Of a stretch of DNA of 64,000 bases, positions 1-7,907 are shown in pieces (positions within the stretch are counted from its first letter, which is position 1; every line of letters starts with the position of its first letter). The stretch covers positions 723,652-787,651 of the forward strand of contig CAWJPA010000006.1 in assembly GCA_963844655.1 (NCBI GenBank), in the 5' to 3' direction. The notes below the pieces were generated by a model that saw nothing but the letters and a program-made list of their open reading frames with translations, did no database searches and was not told where the DNA came from. The translations under genes and the position numbers were made by a program. This DNA is from JASHPR01 sp963844655. GTDB lineage: Bacteria > Actinomycetota > Actinomycetes > Streptosporangiales > Streptosporangiaceae.

Positions 1-1
1 G

Positions 2-1390
2 CTCACCGGCCGGGACGGAAGCGTCATCGCCAGCGATCACGTGGTGCGCCACAGGGCCGGGGCCGGCGCCGGCGTCGCGGGCGGGAACGGGCGGGCCGCC
101 CGGTGGCCAGGGCCGCTGGGGTCCCTGCCGCTTGGGCCGCTGCGGGACCACATCGCCCCGGTCGTCGGCGTGCGCGCGCTGCTGCCGGTGGCCCGGGCGG
201 TCAGCACCGTGCGTGACTGCCGGGTGCTGAACGCCGACGACAAGACGATCGCCCGGATCACCGTGGACCGCATGGCGGTCACCTACCCGGCGGCCGGTGA
301 GGTGCCGCCGCGGGTGGTGGTGACCGCGCTGCGCGGCTATCTGGCCGAGGCGCAGCGGGTCTCCGACCTGCTGGCCGGGATACCGGGGGTAGCCGGCGGC
401 AGCCAGTCCGGGCTGGAAGCCGCGCTGGCCGCGGCGGGCCGGCGGCCCGGCGACTACACCGGCAAGGTCGACGTCAGGCTCTCGCCGCGGATGCCGGCGG
501 CGGTAGCCCTGGCCGCGGTGCTGAGCTCGCTGTTCGACACCATTGAGGCCAATGTCGGCGGCACGGTACGCGATGTGGACACCGAGTTCCTGCATGACCT
601 GCGGATCGCGGTGCGGCGGACCAGGACCGCGCTGAAGCTGGCCGGGGACGTCCTGCCCAGCGGCGTGGCCGCCCGGTTCCGGGCGGAGTTCAAGTGGCTG
701 GGCGACCTGACCACTCCCACCCGGGATCTCGACGTCTACCTGCTTGGCTACCCGGACATGGCCGAAGGCCTGATCGCGGCCACGCCCGAGGAGCTCAAGC
801 CGTTCCACGACCACCTGCGGCGCAGCCGGGCCGGGGAGCAGCGGGAGCTGGCCAAAGGGCTGCGTTCCGCCCGGTTCGCACGGCTCCGGCGGGAGTGGCG
901 GGAGGTCCTGGCCACGGCCGCGACGACGGCCACGCGCCCGTCCGCCGCGCGGCTGGCCGGCAGCCGGATCGCCCGCGCGCACCGCCGGGTGCTGCGTGAC
1001 GGCAACGCGATCACGCCCTCGTCGCCTCCGGAGAGGCTGCACGAGCTGCGGAAGCGCTGCAAGGAACTGCGTTACCTGCTGGAGTTCTTCGGCTCGCTGT
1101 ACGACCCGGGAGAGCACTGGCGGGCGGTCAGGGACCTGAAGGCGCTGCAGGACTGCCTCGGCGAGTTCCAGGACACACAGGTGCAGCACGATGAGATCCG
1201 GGCCCTCGCCGACCAGATGATGGCACGACGGGCCGCGCCCGCGGCTACGCTGCTGGCGATGGGCGAGATCGCGGTCGGGCTCGCGGCCCGGCAGCGGAAG
1301 GCGCGCAGCGAGTTCGCCGGCCGGTTCCGCGATTTCGCCAGCCCGGCCAGCCAGAGCCGGATCCGGACCCTCATCGGGGCAGCAGCATGA
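2..1390 (+). CDS. CHAD-domain protein (probably CYTH-CHAD), 5' truncated by window
   Basis: The frame is open from base 2 with no start codon of its own required, so the N-terminus lies outside the window; 462 residues are visible. The C-terminal half is a CHAD domain: a histidine/arginine-rich helix, LHDLRIAVRRTRTALK, near base 592, and its counterpart, LHELRKRCKELRYLLEFFG, near base 1038. These are the two basic helices of the four-helix CHAD bundles. CHAD domains are known to bind polyphosphate and are often fused to an N-terminal CYTH (triphosphate tunnel) domain; the first 100 visible residues could be the end of one, but this is inferred from layout. The stop overlaps the ATG of the ParA gene (ATGA), which implies translational coupling. 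The domain call is secure; the cellular role is not. Confidence 0.85.
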   Translation, partial: LTGRDGSVIASDHVVRHRAGAGAGVAGGNGRAARWPGPLGSLPLGPLRDHIAPVVGVRALLPVARAVSTVRDCRVLNADDKTIARITVDRMAVTYPAAGEVPPRVVVTALRGYLAEAQRVSDLLAGIPGVAGGSQSGLEAALAAAGRRPGDYTGKVDVRLSPRMPAAVALAAVLSSLFDTIEANVGGTVRDVDTEFLHDLRIAVRRTRTALKLAGDVLPSGVAARFRAEFKWLGDLTTPTRDLDVYLLGYPDMAEGLIAATPEELKPFHDHLRRSRAGEQRELAKGLRSARFARLRREWREVLATAATTATRPSAARLAGSRIARAHRRVLRDGNAITPSSPPERLHELRKRCKELRYLLEFFGSLYDPGEHWRAVRDLKALQDCLGEFQDTQVQHDEIRALADQMMARRAAPAATLLAMGEIAVGLAARQRKARSEFAGRFRDFASPASQSRIRTLIGAAA

Positions 1391-2157
1391 AGATCTTCGC
1401 GACCTACAACATCAAGGGCGGGGTGGGCAAGACAGCCACCGCGGTCAACCTCAGCTACCTGGCGGCCCGCGACGGCTACCGGGTCCTGCTCTGGGATCTG
1501 GACCCGCAGGGCGCGGCGAGCTTCCTGTTCCGGATCAAGCCGCGGGTCAAGGGCGGCGGCAAGGCCCTGATCCGCGGCACCCGGTCCATGGACAACGCGA
1601 TCAAGGCCACCGACTTCGACAACCTGGACCTGCTGCCCGCGGACTTCACCTACCGGAACCTGGACCTGGTGCTGGACGCCGCGAAGAAGCCCGCGCGCCG
1701 GATCGCGAGCCTGCTCTCGCCGCTGAGCGCCGAGTACGATGTGATCTTCCTGGACTGCCCGCCGGGTATCTCGCTGCTGTCGGAGAGCGTGCTGGACGCC
1801 GCCGACACGCTGATCGTCCCGCTGATCCCGACCACGCTGTCGGTCAGGACCCTCGACCAGCTGACGGAGTTCATCAGCGACTTCGGCGGCCGCAAGCCGT
1901 CGGTGGTGGCGTTCTTCTCCATGATCGACCGGCGCAAGCGGCTACACAGGGAGATCGCCGAGCAGCTGCCCACGCAGCGGTCCGATGTGGTGACGACCGC
2001 GGTCCCCGCCCTGTCGCTGATCGAGCGGATGTCCGTGCAGCGGGTCCCGGTGACAGCGTCCGCTCCGCGCAGCGTCGCCGCGCGGAGCTACGAGGAGCTG
2101 TGGCTGGAGACGCGCAAGCGGAGCGGGCTGCCCGATCCGCCCGACGACGCCTGGTGA
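1387..2157 (+). CDS. ParA/MinD-family ATPase (orphan, coupled to CHAD gene)
   Basis: This 256-residue P-loop ATPase has a deviant Walker A motif, KGGVGKTATAVN, at residues 10-21, switch I DLDPQGAASF near residue 38 and Walker B-like IFLDCPPGIS near residue 118. These define the ParA/Soj/MinD family, whose members dimerise on ATP and position cargo on the nucleoid or membrane. There is no N-terminal helix-turn-helix, so it is a small ParA. No ParB gene or obvious parS site is nearby, which argues against a chromosome-segregation parAB locus. Its only partner is the upstream CHAD protein, whose stop codon overlaps its ATG. It ends directly against the stop of the convergent P450 gene. The cargo is unknown; polyphosphate bodies are a hypothesis. 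Confidence 0.85.
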   Translation: MKIFATYNIKGGVGKTATAVNLSYLAARDGYRVLLWDLDPQGAASFLFRIKPRVKGGGKALIRGTRSMDNAIKATDFDNLDLLPADFTYRNLDLVLDAAKKPARRIASLLSPLSAEYDVIFLDCPPGISLLSESVLDAADTLIVPLIPTTLSVRTLDQLTEFISDFGGRKPSVVAFFSMIDRRKRLHREIAEQLPTQRSDVVTTAVPALSLIERMSVQRVPVTASAPRSVAARSYEELWLETRKRSGLPDPPDDAW

Positions 2158-3372
2158 TCAGGCCGGCCCGGCCGCCGTCCAGCTGAGCGGCAGCTCGTCG
2201 ATGCCGTAGATCCCCTCCACGCCGCCCAGGCGGGCCTCGCCCGCCGGGGCCAGCCCGGGCATCCGCGGCGCGAGGAACGCCAGCGCCTCCTCGAGTTCGG
2301 CGCGGGCCAGGTTGGAGCCCAGGCAGTAGTGCGGGCCCGCGCCGAAGGTGAGCAGCCGCCCGTCGCGTCCGGCCGTGATGTCGAACTCCTCGCCGCCGTC
2401 CTGCTCCCGGTTGGCCCGCTCGGCGCAGATCGCCACGATCGTGCCGGCCGGGAACGTGACCCCGCGGTGCTCGAGGTCGGCGGTGCAGATCCGTGCGGTG
2501 AACGGAGTGATCGGCTCGGCCCTGACCACCTCGTCGACCGCGCGCGGAACCAGGTCCGGCTGCCCGGCCAGCAGCTGCCACTGGCGGGGATGCGCGGCGA
2601 ACAGCCGCATCGCGTGGGACAGCTGGGCCTGGGTGGTGTCGATGCCGCCGGCGATGACGTTCAGCACCAGGTTGACGCACTCCTCGTGGGCCAGCCGGTC
2701 CCCGCTGTCCTCCACGGCCAGCAGCGCGGTGATCAGGTCGTCCCCGGGCTCGGCCCGCCGCTGCCGCAGCAGGTCCTCGACGTAGCCCTGGAGCTCCACG
2801 ACCGCGCGCTCGATCTCGGGTACCTGGCTGGACATCGCCTGAATGTCGAACTGCCGCTGCACCCGGCTGGACCACTCGTGCAGCTTGGGCGCGTCCCCGG
2901 CCGGGACGCCCAGCACGGCCGCGATGGTCAGCGAGGGGTAGGGCTTGGCCAGCGCGGCGACGAAGTCACAGGACGTGGCCTGGCCGATGGCCGCCCACAG
3001 CTGGCCGAGGAAGCCGCGCATGGCAGGCCGCCACCGGTCCGCGGCGCGGGGTGTGAAGGCGGGGCCCACCAGCGCGCGCAGCCGCCGGTGACGGTCGCCT
3101 TGCTGGTTGAGGATGTTGGCGTCGACCTGCTCCCGCAGCGGGCCGCTGGTGACCCCGAAGATGTCGGCGATCTCGCGGCCAGGAAACGACGCGGAGCGCG
3201 ACCGGAGGAAGAACTCGCCCGCCTCGCGGTCGAGCACGATGAACGCCAGCGGCGAGCTGGCCAGCCAGCCCTGCTCCCGCAGCTCGGCGAGCCGCTGGTG
3301 GTAGCCGTCACCGGCCAGCTCGCCCGAGGTCAGGTCGATGACGGGCAGCTCGAGATCGGTCACGAGAGTCAT
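2158..3372 (-). CDS. Cytochrome P450
   Basis: This 404-residue soluble bacterial P450 monooxygenase shows the I-helix oxygen-activation motif AGGIDTTQ near residue 242, the K-helix ExxR as EVVR, and the haem loop FGAGPHYCLGSNLAR with the axial cysteine about 55 residues before the end. Length and motifs are normal. The ATG is preceded by GGGGAG at good spacing. An epoxide-hydrolase-like gene lies 15 bases upstream on the same strand, so the two are probably co-transcribed; oxidation followed by epoxide opening is a plausible sequence. No ferredoxin or reductase gene is adjacent, so electrons must come from elsewhere. The substrate cannot be deduced. The stop codon abuts the convergent ParA stop with no gap. 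Confidence 0.93.
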   Translation of the reverse strand: MTLVTDLELPVIDLTSGELAGDGYHQRLAELREQGWLASSPLAFIVLDREAGEFFLRSRSASFPGREIADIFGVTSGPLREQVDANILNQQGDRHRRLRALVGPAFTPRAADRWRPAMRGFLGQLWAAIGQATSCDFVAALAKPYPSLTIAAVLGVPAGDAPKLHEWSSRVQRQFDIQAMSSQVPEIERAVVELQGYVEDLLRQRRAEPGDDLITALLAVEDSGDRLAHEECVNLVLNVIAGGIDTTQAQLSHAMRLFAAHPRQWQLLAGQPDLVPRAVDEVVRAEPITPFTARICTADLEHRGVTFPAGTIVAICAERANREQDGGEEFDITAGRDGRLLTFGAGPHYCLGSNLARAELEEALAFLAPRMPGLAPAGEARLGGVEGIYGIDELPLSWTAAGPA

Positions 3373-3387
3373 CTGGCTCCCCAGGTA

Positions 3388-4401
3388 TCAGTCCAGCTCA
3401 CGGATGAAGCCGATCATGGCCTCGCTGACCTCGGCGGGTCGTTCCTGCTGGGTCCAGTGGCCGCAGCCGTCCAGCAGGACCGGCTCGCGCAGCTGGGGCG
3501 CGCAGTCGCGCAGGCCCGGCAGGATATTCGGCCCGCCGGAGAAGGCGACGACCAGGTCCCGGTCCCCCGCGACATACAGAGCAGGCACGGTGACCGGCGC
3601 GTGGTGCCAGGGGGCGGTGAGCTCCCAGTTGCGGTCGAGGTTCCGGTACCAGTTCAGCGGTCCAGTGAACCCGGAGCCGGCGTACTCGGCGACGAACGTG
3701 TCGATATCCTCGCTGGTCAGCCACGCGGGCAGGGACGGCGTTGCGGGCTGGCCCGGCACCAGGGGCGGCTCGGCGCAGACGTCGAGCAGGCCGCCGCCTG
3801 GTGGCACGACCGCCATCCCGGGCGGGCCGTCACCGGACGCGCTGTACAGCAGCCGGGTGAAGGTCTGCCGCGGATCCCGGCTCAGCTCCGCGTCGGCCAC
3901 GCCAGGCTGCTGGAAGTAGACCATGTAGAAGCCGTCCCCGATGGAGTCCCGCATGGCCGGAATCGGCCGGCGGTTCCCCCGCGGCCGGTAGGGCACGCTG
4001 AGCCCGACCACCCCGCGGACCCGGTCCGGGCGCAGCAGCGCCGTGTGCCAGGCCACCGGGGCGCCCCAGTCGTGCCCGGCCACCACGGCCGACGGCTCGC
4101 CGAGGGCGTCGAGCAGCGCGATCACGTCCCCGGTCAGGTGCAGGATCGTGTACTCGTCCACGGCCTGGGGACCGCCGGTCCGGCCGTAGCCGCGCTGATC
4201 CGGCGCGACCGCGTGGTAGCCGGCCTCGGCCAGGGCGACGAGCTGATGGCGCCAGGAATACCAGCACTCGGGAAAGCCGTGCAGCAGCACCACCAGCGGC
4301 CCGGAGCCTGCCTCTGCAACATGCATGCGGAGCCCGCGCGCGTCGACAAACCGGTGGCTTATCCCGCTTATACCGCCCGGACCAGGGTCCTCACGCACCA
4401 T
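3388..4401 (-). CDS. Alpha/beta hydrolase, epoxide hydrolase family
   Basis: The 337-residue alpha/beta-hydrolase carries the epoxide hydrolase pattern: oxyanion motif HGFPE, nucleophile elbow GHDWGA with aspartate instead of serine, an acid in AGDRDLV and the C-terminal catalytic histidine in DGCGHWTQQERP. An aspartate nucleophile fits soluble epoxide hydrolases or haloalkane dehalogenases; HGFPE favours epoxide hydrolase. I chose the ATG at 4401 because homologous sequence starts just after it and an upstream extension to 4509 looks non-coding. No Shine-Dalgarno is present, but TATTCT lies 6 bases upstream, so a leaderless message is likely. It is the first gene of an operon with the P450. 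Confidence 0.88.
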   Translation of the reverse strand: MVREDPGPGGISGISHRFVDARGLRMHVAEAGSGPLVVLLHGFPECWYSWRHQLVALAEAGYHAVAPDQRGYGRTGGPQAVDEYTILHLTGDVIALLDALGEPSAVVAGHDWGAPVAWHTALLRPDRVRGVVGLSVPYRPRGNRRPIPAMRDSIGDGFYMVYFQQPGVADAELSRDPRQTFTRLLYSASGDGPPGMAVVPPGGGLLDVCAEPPLVPGQPATPSLPAWLTSEDIDTFVAEYAGSGFTGPLNWYRNLDRNWELTAPWHHAPVTVPALYVAGDRDLVVAFSGGPNILPGLRDCAPQLREPVLLDGCGHWTQQERPAEVSEAMIGFIRELD

Positions 4402-4413
4402 GACGGGAGAATA
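4402..4413 (-). promoter_or_regulatory. Candidate -10 box for leaderless epoxide hydrolase mRNA
   Basis: On the minus strand TATTCT (4413-4408) is followed by six bases and then the ATG at 4401. This fits an actinobacterial TAnnnT -10 element with transcription starting at or next to the A of ATG. No convincing -35 is seen. One of about ten such cases in the window. Confidence 0.5.
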
Positions 4414-4554
4414 ACGGCGCGCCAGAGCATGCAGGAAGACCCCTGCGTGGCGACGAGGAGCAGCGTAACGTTTCTTTATGGCTAATTGCAGGTACATGCG
4501 GGTCGACACGGCTCATGGTGTACTTCAGCGGTTTGCTCTAGCCGAGGGGGGTTC

Positions 4555-5061
4555 GTGGGCCGCAGGCTGCTTCGCCTAGAAATACCGGTCTTCCCGGAAC
4601 GGGGACTGTTCTGGGTTCATGACCCGACCGTGGACCCGGATGCGCCGGGGGGCCCGCCGCTGCCCGCGTCGTCGCTGATCAGCGCCAACCGCGATCAGAT
4701 GCTCGTGGCGTGCGCCCAGGAGCACATCGGCGTTCAGCTCACGGTCGAGGAGTGGGAGGACGCGCCGCCCCCGTTCAGTGACGGTTTCGAGGACGACGCG
4801 AAGTGCGTGCTGTATCTGCGTGGCCGGCTGAGCGTAGCCGACCTGAACCATTCTGACGCCGCGGTGAGCGGCATCCGCCTGGCCGGCGGGGTGGGCGACT
4901 ACGGCGTCCGCGTCTACACCCGCAACCGCACCGAAGCCGTCCGGCGCTATGCCGCGCTGTTCAAGATGAACGCCGACCCGCTTGGCGACGAGTTCCAGCA
5001 GGCGAGAAAGCAGCTTGAGGGGCTGGAGCAGTACCTGGTGCAGCTCTGGCGCGAGTCCTAG
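4555..5061 (+). CDS. Conserved-looking hypothetical protein
   Basis: I do not recognise this 168-residue protein. The GTG at 4555 is chosen because GAGGGGG sits four bases before it; an upstream in-frame ATG at 4486 would add a poorly structured Cys/Ser/Gly-rich leader. The product is mildly acidic, with no signal peptide or membrane segment. The C-terminal 60 residues look helical and include a RRYAALFKMNADPLGDEF stretch. Codon use is typical of the neighbourhood, which supports a real gene. Neighbours (epoxide hydrolase, divergent; DUF3040 protein, convergent) give no functional clue. Confidence 0.6.
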   Translation: MGRRLLRLEIPVFPERGLFWVHDPTVDPDAPGGPPLPASSLISANRDQMLVACAQEHIGVQLTVEEWEDAPPPFSDGFEDDAKCVLYLRGRLSVADLNHSDAAVSGIRLAGGVGDYGVRVYTRNRTEAVRRYAALFKMNADPLGDEFQQARKQLEGLEQYLVQLWRES

Positions 5062-5094
5062 GGCCCGGCCGTCAGGCGGGCCGGCCTAACCCGG

Positions 5095-5409
5095 TCAGGG
5101 CGATGCGCTGGCCCGGTGCACAGACGGGGCCACGGACTGGCTCACGCCGGGCTGGGAGGTGGACCGTCCCCCGCTGCCGCGTTCGCTGCCGGTGCGGAAC
5201 GGCGTCAGCGCGTACACCACCATCGAGACCGCGGCGATCATGATCAGAGCCAGGCAGGAGAGCACGATCCGCATCCGCCGCGATCGCATGAGCGCGGCCA
5301 GCCCCGGCCGCCCGAACGAGGTCAGCCTGGACGCCAGCAGAGGATCGTCACCGGCAAGCTTGCGCTCCATCTCGTCCAGGATGCGCTGCTCGTCCATGGA
5401 CAGAGCCAT
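5095..5409 (-). CDS. DUF3040 family membrane protein
   Basis: This 104-residue protein opens with MALSMDEQRILDEMERKLA, the acidic N-terminal helix typical of the actinobacterial DUF3040 family (usually M-x-LSEHEQR-LEQ-E), followed by basic residues and one hydrophobic segment at about residues 48-66. The C-terminus is a Ser/Gly/Pro-rich tail. The start at 5409 has CGGAGGTGGC immediately upstream, a strong ribosome site; an earlier in-frame start at 5436 lacks this. Most DUF3040 members have two closely spaced hydrophobic segments; only one is clear here. The function of the family is unknown; many occur near cell-division genes, but not here. Confidence 0.8.
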   Translation of the reverse strand: MALSMDEQRILDEMERKLAGDDPLLASRLTSFGRPGLAALMRSRRMRIVLSCLALIMIAAVSMVVYALTPFRTGSERGSGGRSTSQPGVSQSVAPSVHRASASP

Positions 5410-5682
5410 GGCCACCTCCGAACCACGTCCAGCCACCGCTGCCGAACCCGGCAGGGGGGCGGGGATCCCGCTTCTACTATCCCCCGCTGATTAAGCTTTT
5501 ACCCGCACTTTGCCACCGGACCGCCCGGTAAGTCACCCCCCACAATGAGGTAGATGTTCTGCCCGGCCTGACCGTCCGCCGCGGTGGCACCCGAGCCGGT
5601 ACGGCAACACGCCCGCCCGGGCCACCGCTCACCCTCACCCCGCCGCCCGCGCGACACGCGCCCGGCACCATCGAATACCTGT
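5410..5682. other. Intergenic region before radical SAM gene
   Basis: About 270 bases between divergent genes. It holds the ribosome site of the DUF3040 gene at its left edge and an AT-richer patch near 5480-5510 (CTATCCCCCGCTGATTAAGC) that may carry that gene's promoter. Otherwise it is C-rich and without recognisable genes. Confidence 0.4.
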
Positions 5683-5717
5683 TTGCCTGCTCGAACAATT
5701 ATTCTAGACTGAGCCGC
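5683..5717 (+). promoter_or_regulatory. Promoter and possible SOS box for radical SAM gene
   Basis: A -35-like TTGCCT (5683-5688), a 16-base spacer and -10 TAGACT (5705-5710) end seven bases before the ATG at 5718, so the message should be leaderless. TCGAAC-AATT-ATTCTA (5691-5706) overlaps the spacer and -10. Its left half is a perfect actinobacterial LexA half-site; the right half matches GTTCGA at only four of six positions. The M. tuberculosis homologue Rv2578c is in the published LexA regulon, which makes this weak match more credible. Confidence 0.5.
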
Positions 5718-6845
5718 ATGCGATGGGACAACCTGCGTCTCGACGGCAGTGACCCGGATAACGGCGGCCCGGGCAACGACGACCCGGGCAACAGGGGCCC
5801 GGCCGGCCGTGCCTCCCGGCCCGCGCAGGCGCCGGCCCTGTTCGAGCGGGACGCGGTGGCCAGGACGTTCGACACCCCGGGGTTCCGCGGCATGACGTTC
5901 TTTGAGGTCCACGCCAAGTCGATCATCAACCAGGTTCCGCCGGCCTCCCGCATGGCGTTCCGCTGGACCATAAATCCCTACCGGGGTTGTAGTCATTCCT
6001 GCACGTACTGTTTTGCTCGGAGCACGCACAGTTACCTCGACCTGGATACCGGCGCGGACTTCAACTCGAAGATCGTGGTCAAGGTGAACGCGCCCGAGCT
6101 GGCCCGCAAGGAGCTCGCGGCGCCGAAGTGGCAGGGCGAGCACGTGGCCATGGGCACCAACGTGGACTGCTACCAGCGTGCCGAGGGCCGCTACCGGCTG
6201 ATGCCGGGCATCATCGGCGCGCTGCGCGACGCAGGGAACCCGTTCTCGATCCTGACCAAGGGCACGCTGATCCTGCGCGACCTGGACCTGCTGGCCGAGG
6301 CCGCCGAGGTCACCGACGTCGGCCTCAACGTCTCGGTCGGCTTCACCGACCGCGAGCTGTCGCGGTCGGTGGAGCCCGGTACGCCCAGCCCCGAGGCCCG
6401 GCTCGGGATCTGCTCCGCGTTCACCGAGCGCGGTCTGCGCTGCGGGGTACTCATGGGCCCGGTCCTGCCCTATCTCACCGACGCCCCCGGGCAGCTCGAG
6501 GCCACCGTGCGGCTGATCGCGGAGACGGGCGCCGTGCACGTCACCCCGATCGTGCTGCACCTGCGCCCCGGTGCGCGGGAGTGGTTCCTGCGCTGGCTGG
6601 GCGAGAACTACCCGGAGCTGGTCAAGCCGTACCTCAGCCTGTACGGGCGGGGGGCGTATACACCCAAGGCCTACCAGCAGCAGATAGCCGGACAGGTCAG
6701 GGAGCTTGCGGTGCGCTACGGCGTCGGGCGGTCGAGCCCGGCCGGGGCCCGCCGCATCGGGCCGCCGCGCTCGCAGCAACAGTCGCCGCCCGCTGCGAGC
6801 GCGGCATCAGAGCCGGCCGGCGCCGTTCAGCTGTCGCTGCTGTGA
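5718..6845 (+). CDS. Radical SAM protein, Rv2578c-like
   Basis: The 375-residue protein contains CSHSCTYCFAR, the CxxxCxxC motif that binds the SAM-cleaving 4Fe-4S cluster, at about residues 94-104, after an N-terminus (MRWDNLRLD) typical of the Rv2578c family. The family is related by sequence to the spore photoproduct lyase group, and its mycobacterial member is DNA-damage inducible; its substrate is not established. The C-terminal 50 residues are low-complexity Ser/Ala/Gln-rich. No intein interrupts the gene, as happens in some relatives. The start follows a -10 box by seven bases with no Shine-Dalgarno. Its 3' end overlaps the convergent rhodanese gene by 19 bases. Confidence 0.88.
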   Translation: MRWDNLRLDGSDPDNGGPGNDDPGNRGPAGRASRPAQAPALFERDAVARTFDTPGFRGMTFFEVHAKSIINQVPPASRMAFRWTINPYRGCSHSCTYCFARSTHSYLDLDTGADFNSKIVVKVNAPELARKELAAPKWQGEHVAMGTNVDCYQRAEGRYRLMPGIIGALRDAGNPFSILTKGTLILRDLDLLAEAAEVTDVGLNVSVGFTDRELSRSVEPGTPSPEARLGICSAFTERGLRCGVLMGPVLPYLTDAPGQLEATVRLIAETGAVHVTPIVLHLRPGAREWFLRWLGENYPELVKPYLSLYGRGAYTPKAYQQQIAGQVRELAVRYGVGRSSPAGARRIGPPRSQQQSPPAASAASEPAGAVQLSLL

Positions 6846-7267
6846 CCCGCTGACACCACGGGCAGGCCCGCCGCCTGCCAGGCCAGGAAGCCGCCGTCCA
6901 GGTCGGTGGCGCGGCGGACGCCGAGGTCCTGCAGGGCCGCGGCGGCGAGGCTCGAGGTAAAGCCCGCGGAGCAGAAGACGATCACGTGGGCGTCGTAGCC
7001 GGCCTGGGGCAGCCTCGCGGCCGCGGCCGGGTCGAAGCGCCACTCCAGCACGTTGCGCTCCACGATCACGGCCCCGGGGATCTCGCCCTCGGCGGCGCGC
7101 TGCGCGGCCGGGCGGATGTCCACGAGCACCGCGCCGTCGCTCATCGCCCGCAGAGTCTGCTCCGGGGTCAGGCGGCCGAGGCGGACCCGTGCGTCGGCGA
7201 GGATCTGGTCGATGGTCCGGCTGCCCGGGGGCGGCGATGCGATCACCATCGCTGGAGCGTAGTTCAC
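6827..7267 (-). CDS. Rhodanese-like domain protein
   Basis: A single rhodanese domain of 146 residues. The active-site loop VFCSAGFTSS carries the catalytic cysteine, preceded by the typical VDIRP motif and followed by DLDGGFLAWQAAGLPV near the C-terminus. Such domains carry a persulfide and move sulfane sulfur between acceptors. It starts with GTG at 7267 overlapping the TGA of the cysteine dioxygenase gene (GTGA), so the two are coupled translationally; an ATG six codons downstream is a second possible start. The pairing suggests handling of sulfur released during cysteine breakdown, which is inference from context. Confidence 0.9.
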   Translation of the reverse strand: MNYAPAMVIASPPPGSRTIDQILADARVRLGRLTPEQTLRAMSDGAVLVDIRPAAQRAAEGEIPGAVIVERNVLEWRFDPAAAARLPQAGYDAHVIVFCSAGFTSSLAAAALQDLGVRRATDLDGGFLAWQAAGLPVVSAGHSSDS

Positions 7268-7746
7268 CAGTCCTGCTCCGCGCTCTGGGTTCCGGTGTGC
7301 ACCAGGCCGGAGGCGGTCAGCTCGTACCGGCGCATGGCGGTGAGCGGCGGCGAATAGGCGTGCACGGTGATGGCCGGCTCGGCGGAGACGTTGGCCACGT
7401 CGTGCACGTACTGCGGGCCGAACGACCGGCTGCTGCCCGCCGCGACGACACGCTCGGTGACCGCCGGCCGCGCGGTGGTGACCGCCCGCTCGCGCACCCG
7501 GCCCTGCGCCACCGCGAACGCCCCGGCCGCGTCCCCATGGTCGTGGAAGCCGGTGCCCTGCCCCCGCATCCAGGTCAGCAGCCAGATCTCGTGGTCATCC
7601 GCCAGCTCCAGGCGGTGGTACCAGCGCCGCCCTGCGTCGAAGCGCACCACACCGCTCCAGCAGCGCGGCTCGGCCGCCACGGCGGCCACGATCTGGCCGA
7701 GACGGGCCGGGCTCAGCGCGGGGGCCGTGTGGCGCAGAAGAGTCAT
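7264..7746 (-). CDS. Cysteine dioxygenase family protein
   Basis: This 160-residue cupin has the iron-binding HxH in GTGFHDHGDAAGAFAV and the third histidine in YVHDVANVS, with a downstream SPPL segment seen in bacterial cysteine dioxygenases. The enzyme oxidises cysteine to cysteine sulfinate with Fe(II) and oxygen. The bacterial family also includes 3-mercaptopropionate dioxygenases, so the thiol substrate is not certain. The ATG at 7746 is preceded by AGGAGAAC and by an AT-rich TATAAA stretch. Its stop overlaps the rhodanese GTG. The divergent neighbour is menF. Confidence 0.87.
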   Translation of the reverse strand: MTLLRHTAPALSPARLGQIVAAVAAEPRCWSGVVRFDAGRRWYHRLELADDHEIWLLTWMRGQGTGFHDHGDAAGAFAVAQGRVRERAVTTARPAVTERVVAAGSSRSFGPQYVHDVANVSAEPAITVHAYSPPLTAMRRYELTASGLVHTGTQSAEQDW

Positions 7747-7893
7747 CCTAGTTCTCCTATCATTTTTATAGAGATCTGACTCAAGAAGTTACCACGATCG
7801 CCTCAAGTCACGGAAGAAAAACTGGTTGACTGCTTCGGCGTGTTACCCGGCGCTACCACCCGCCCCTTGGCCAATCCGCAGTGTTACCGCACG
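7747..7893. promoter_or_regulatory. Divergent promoter region, cysteine dioxygenase / menF
   Basis: The first 60 bases are unusually AT-rich. On the minus strand TATAAAAATG and then AGGAGAAC precede the cysteine dioxygenase start, giving a plausible -10 and ribosome site with a short leader. No riboswitch-like fold was recognised. Confidence 0.45.
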
Positions 7894-7907
7894 TAAAGTT
7901 GTCTGCC
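7894..7907 (+). promoter_or_regulatory. Candidate -10 box for leaderless menF mRNA
   Basis: TAAAGT (7894-7899) lies eight bases before the GTG at 7908; no Shine-Dalgarno is present. A -35 is not clear, though TTGG at 7868 is somewhat too far upstream. Confidence 0.4.

Noticed and set aside
1387..2157. Chromosome-segregation parA
   Set aside because: No parB, parS-like palindrome or replication genes are adjacent, and the partner is a CHAD protein.
2329..4485. Long plus-strand frame antisense to P450 and epoxide hydrolase
   Set aside because: It is a high-GC mirror frame: Arg/Gly/Leu/His-rich with no motifs, entirely opposite two genes with clear active sites.
7747..7907. Riboswitch for the cysteine dioxygenase gene
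   Set aside because: The region is AT-rich but I find no conserved fold or sequence core of a known class.
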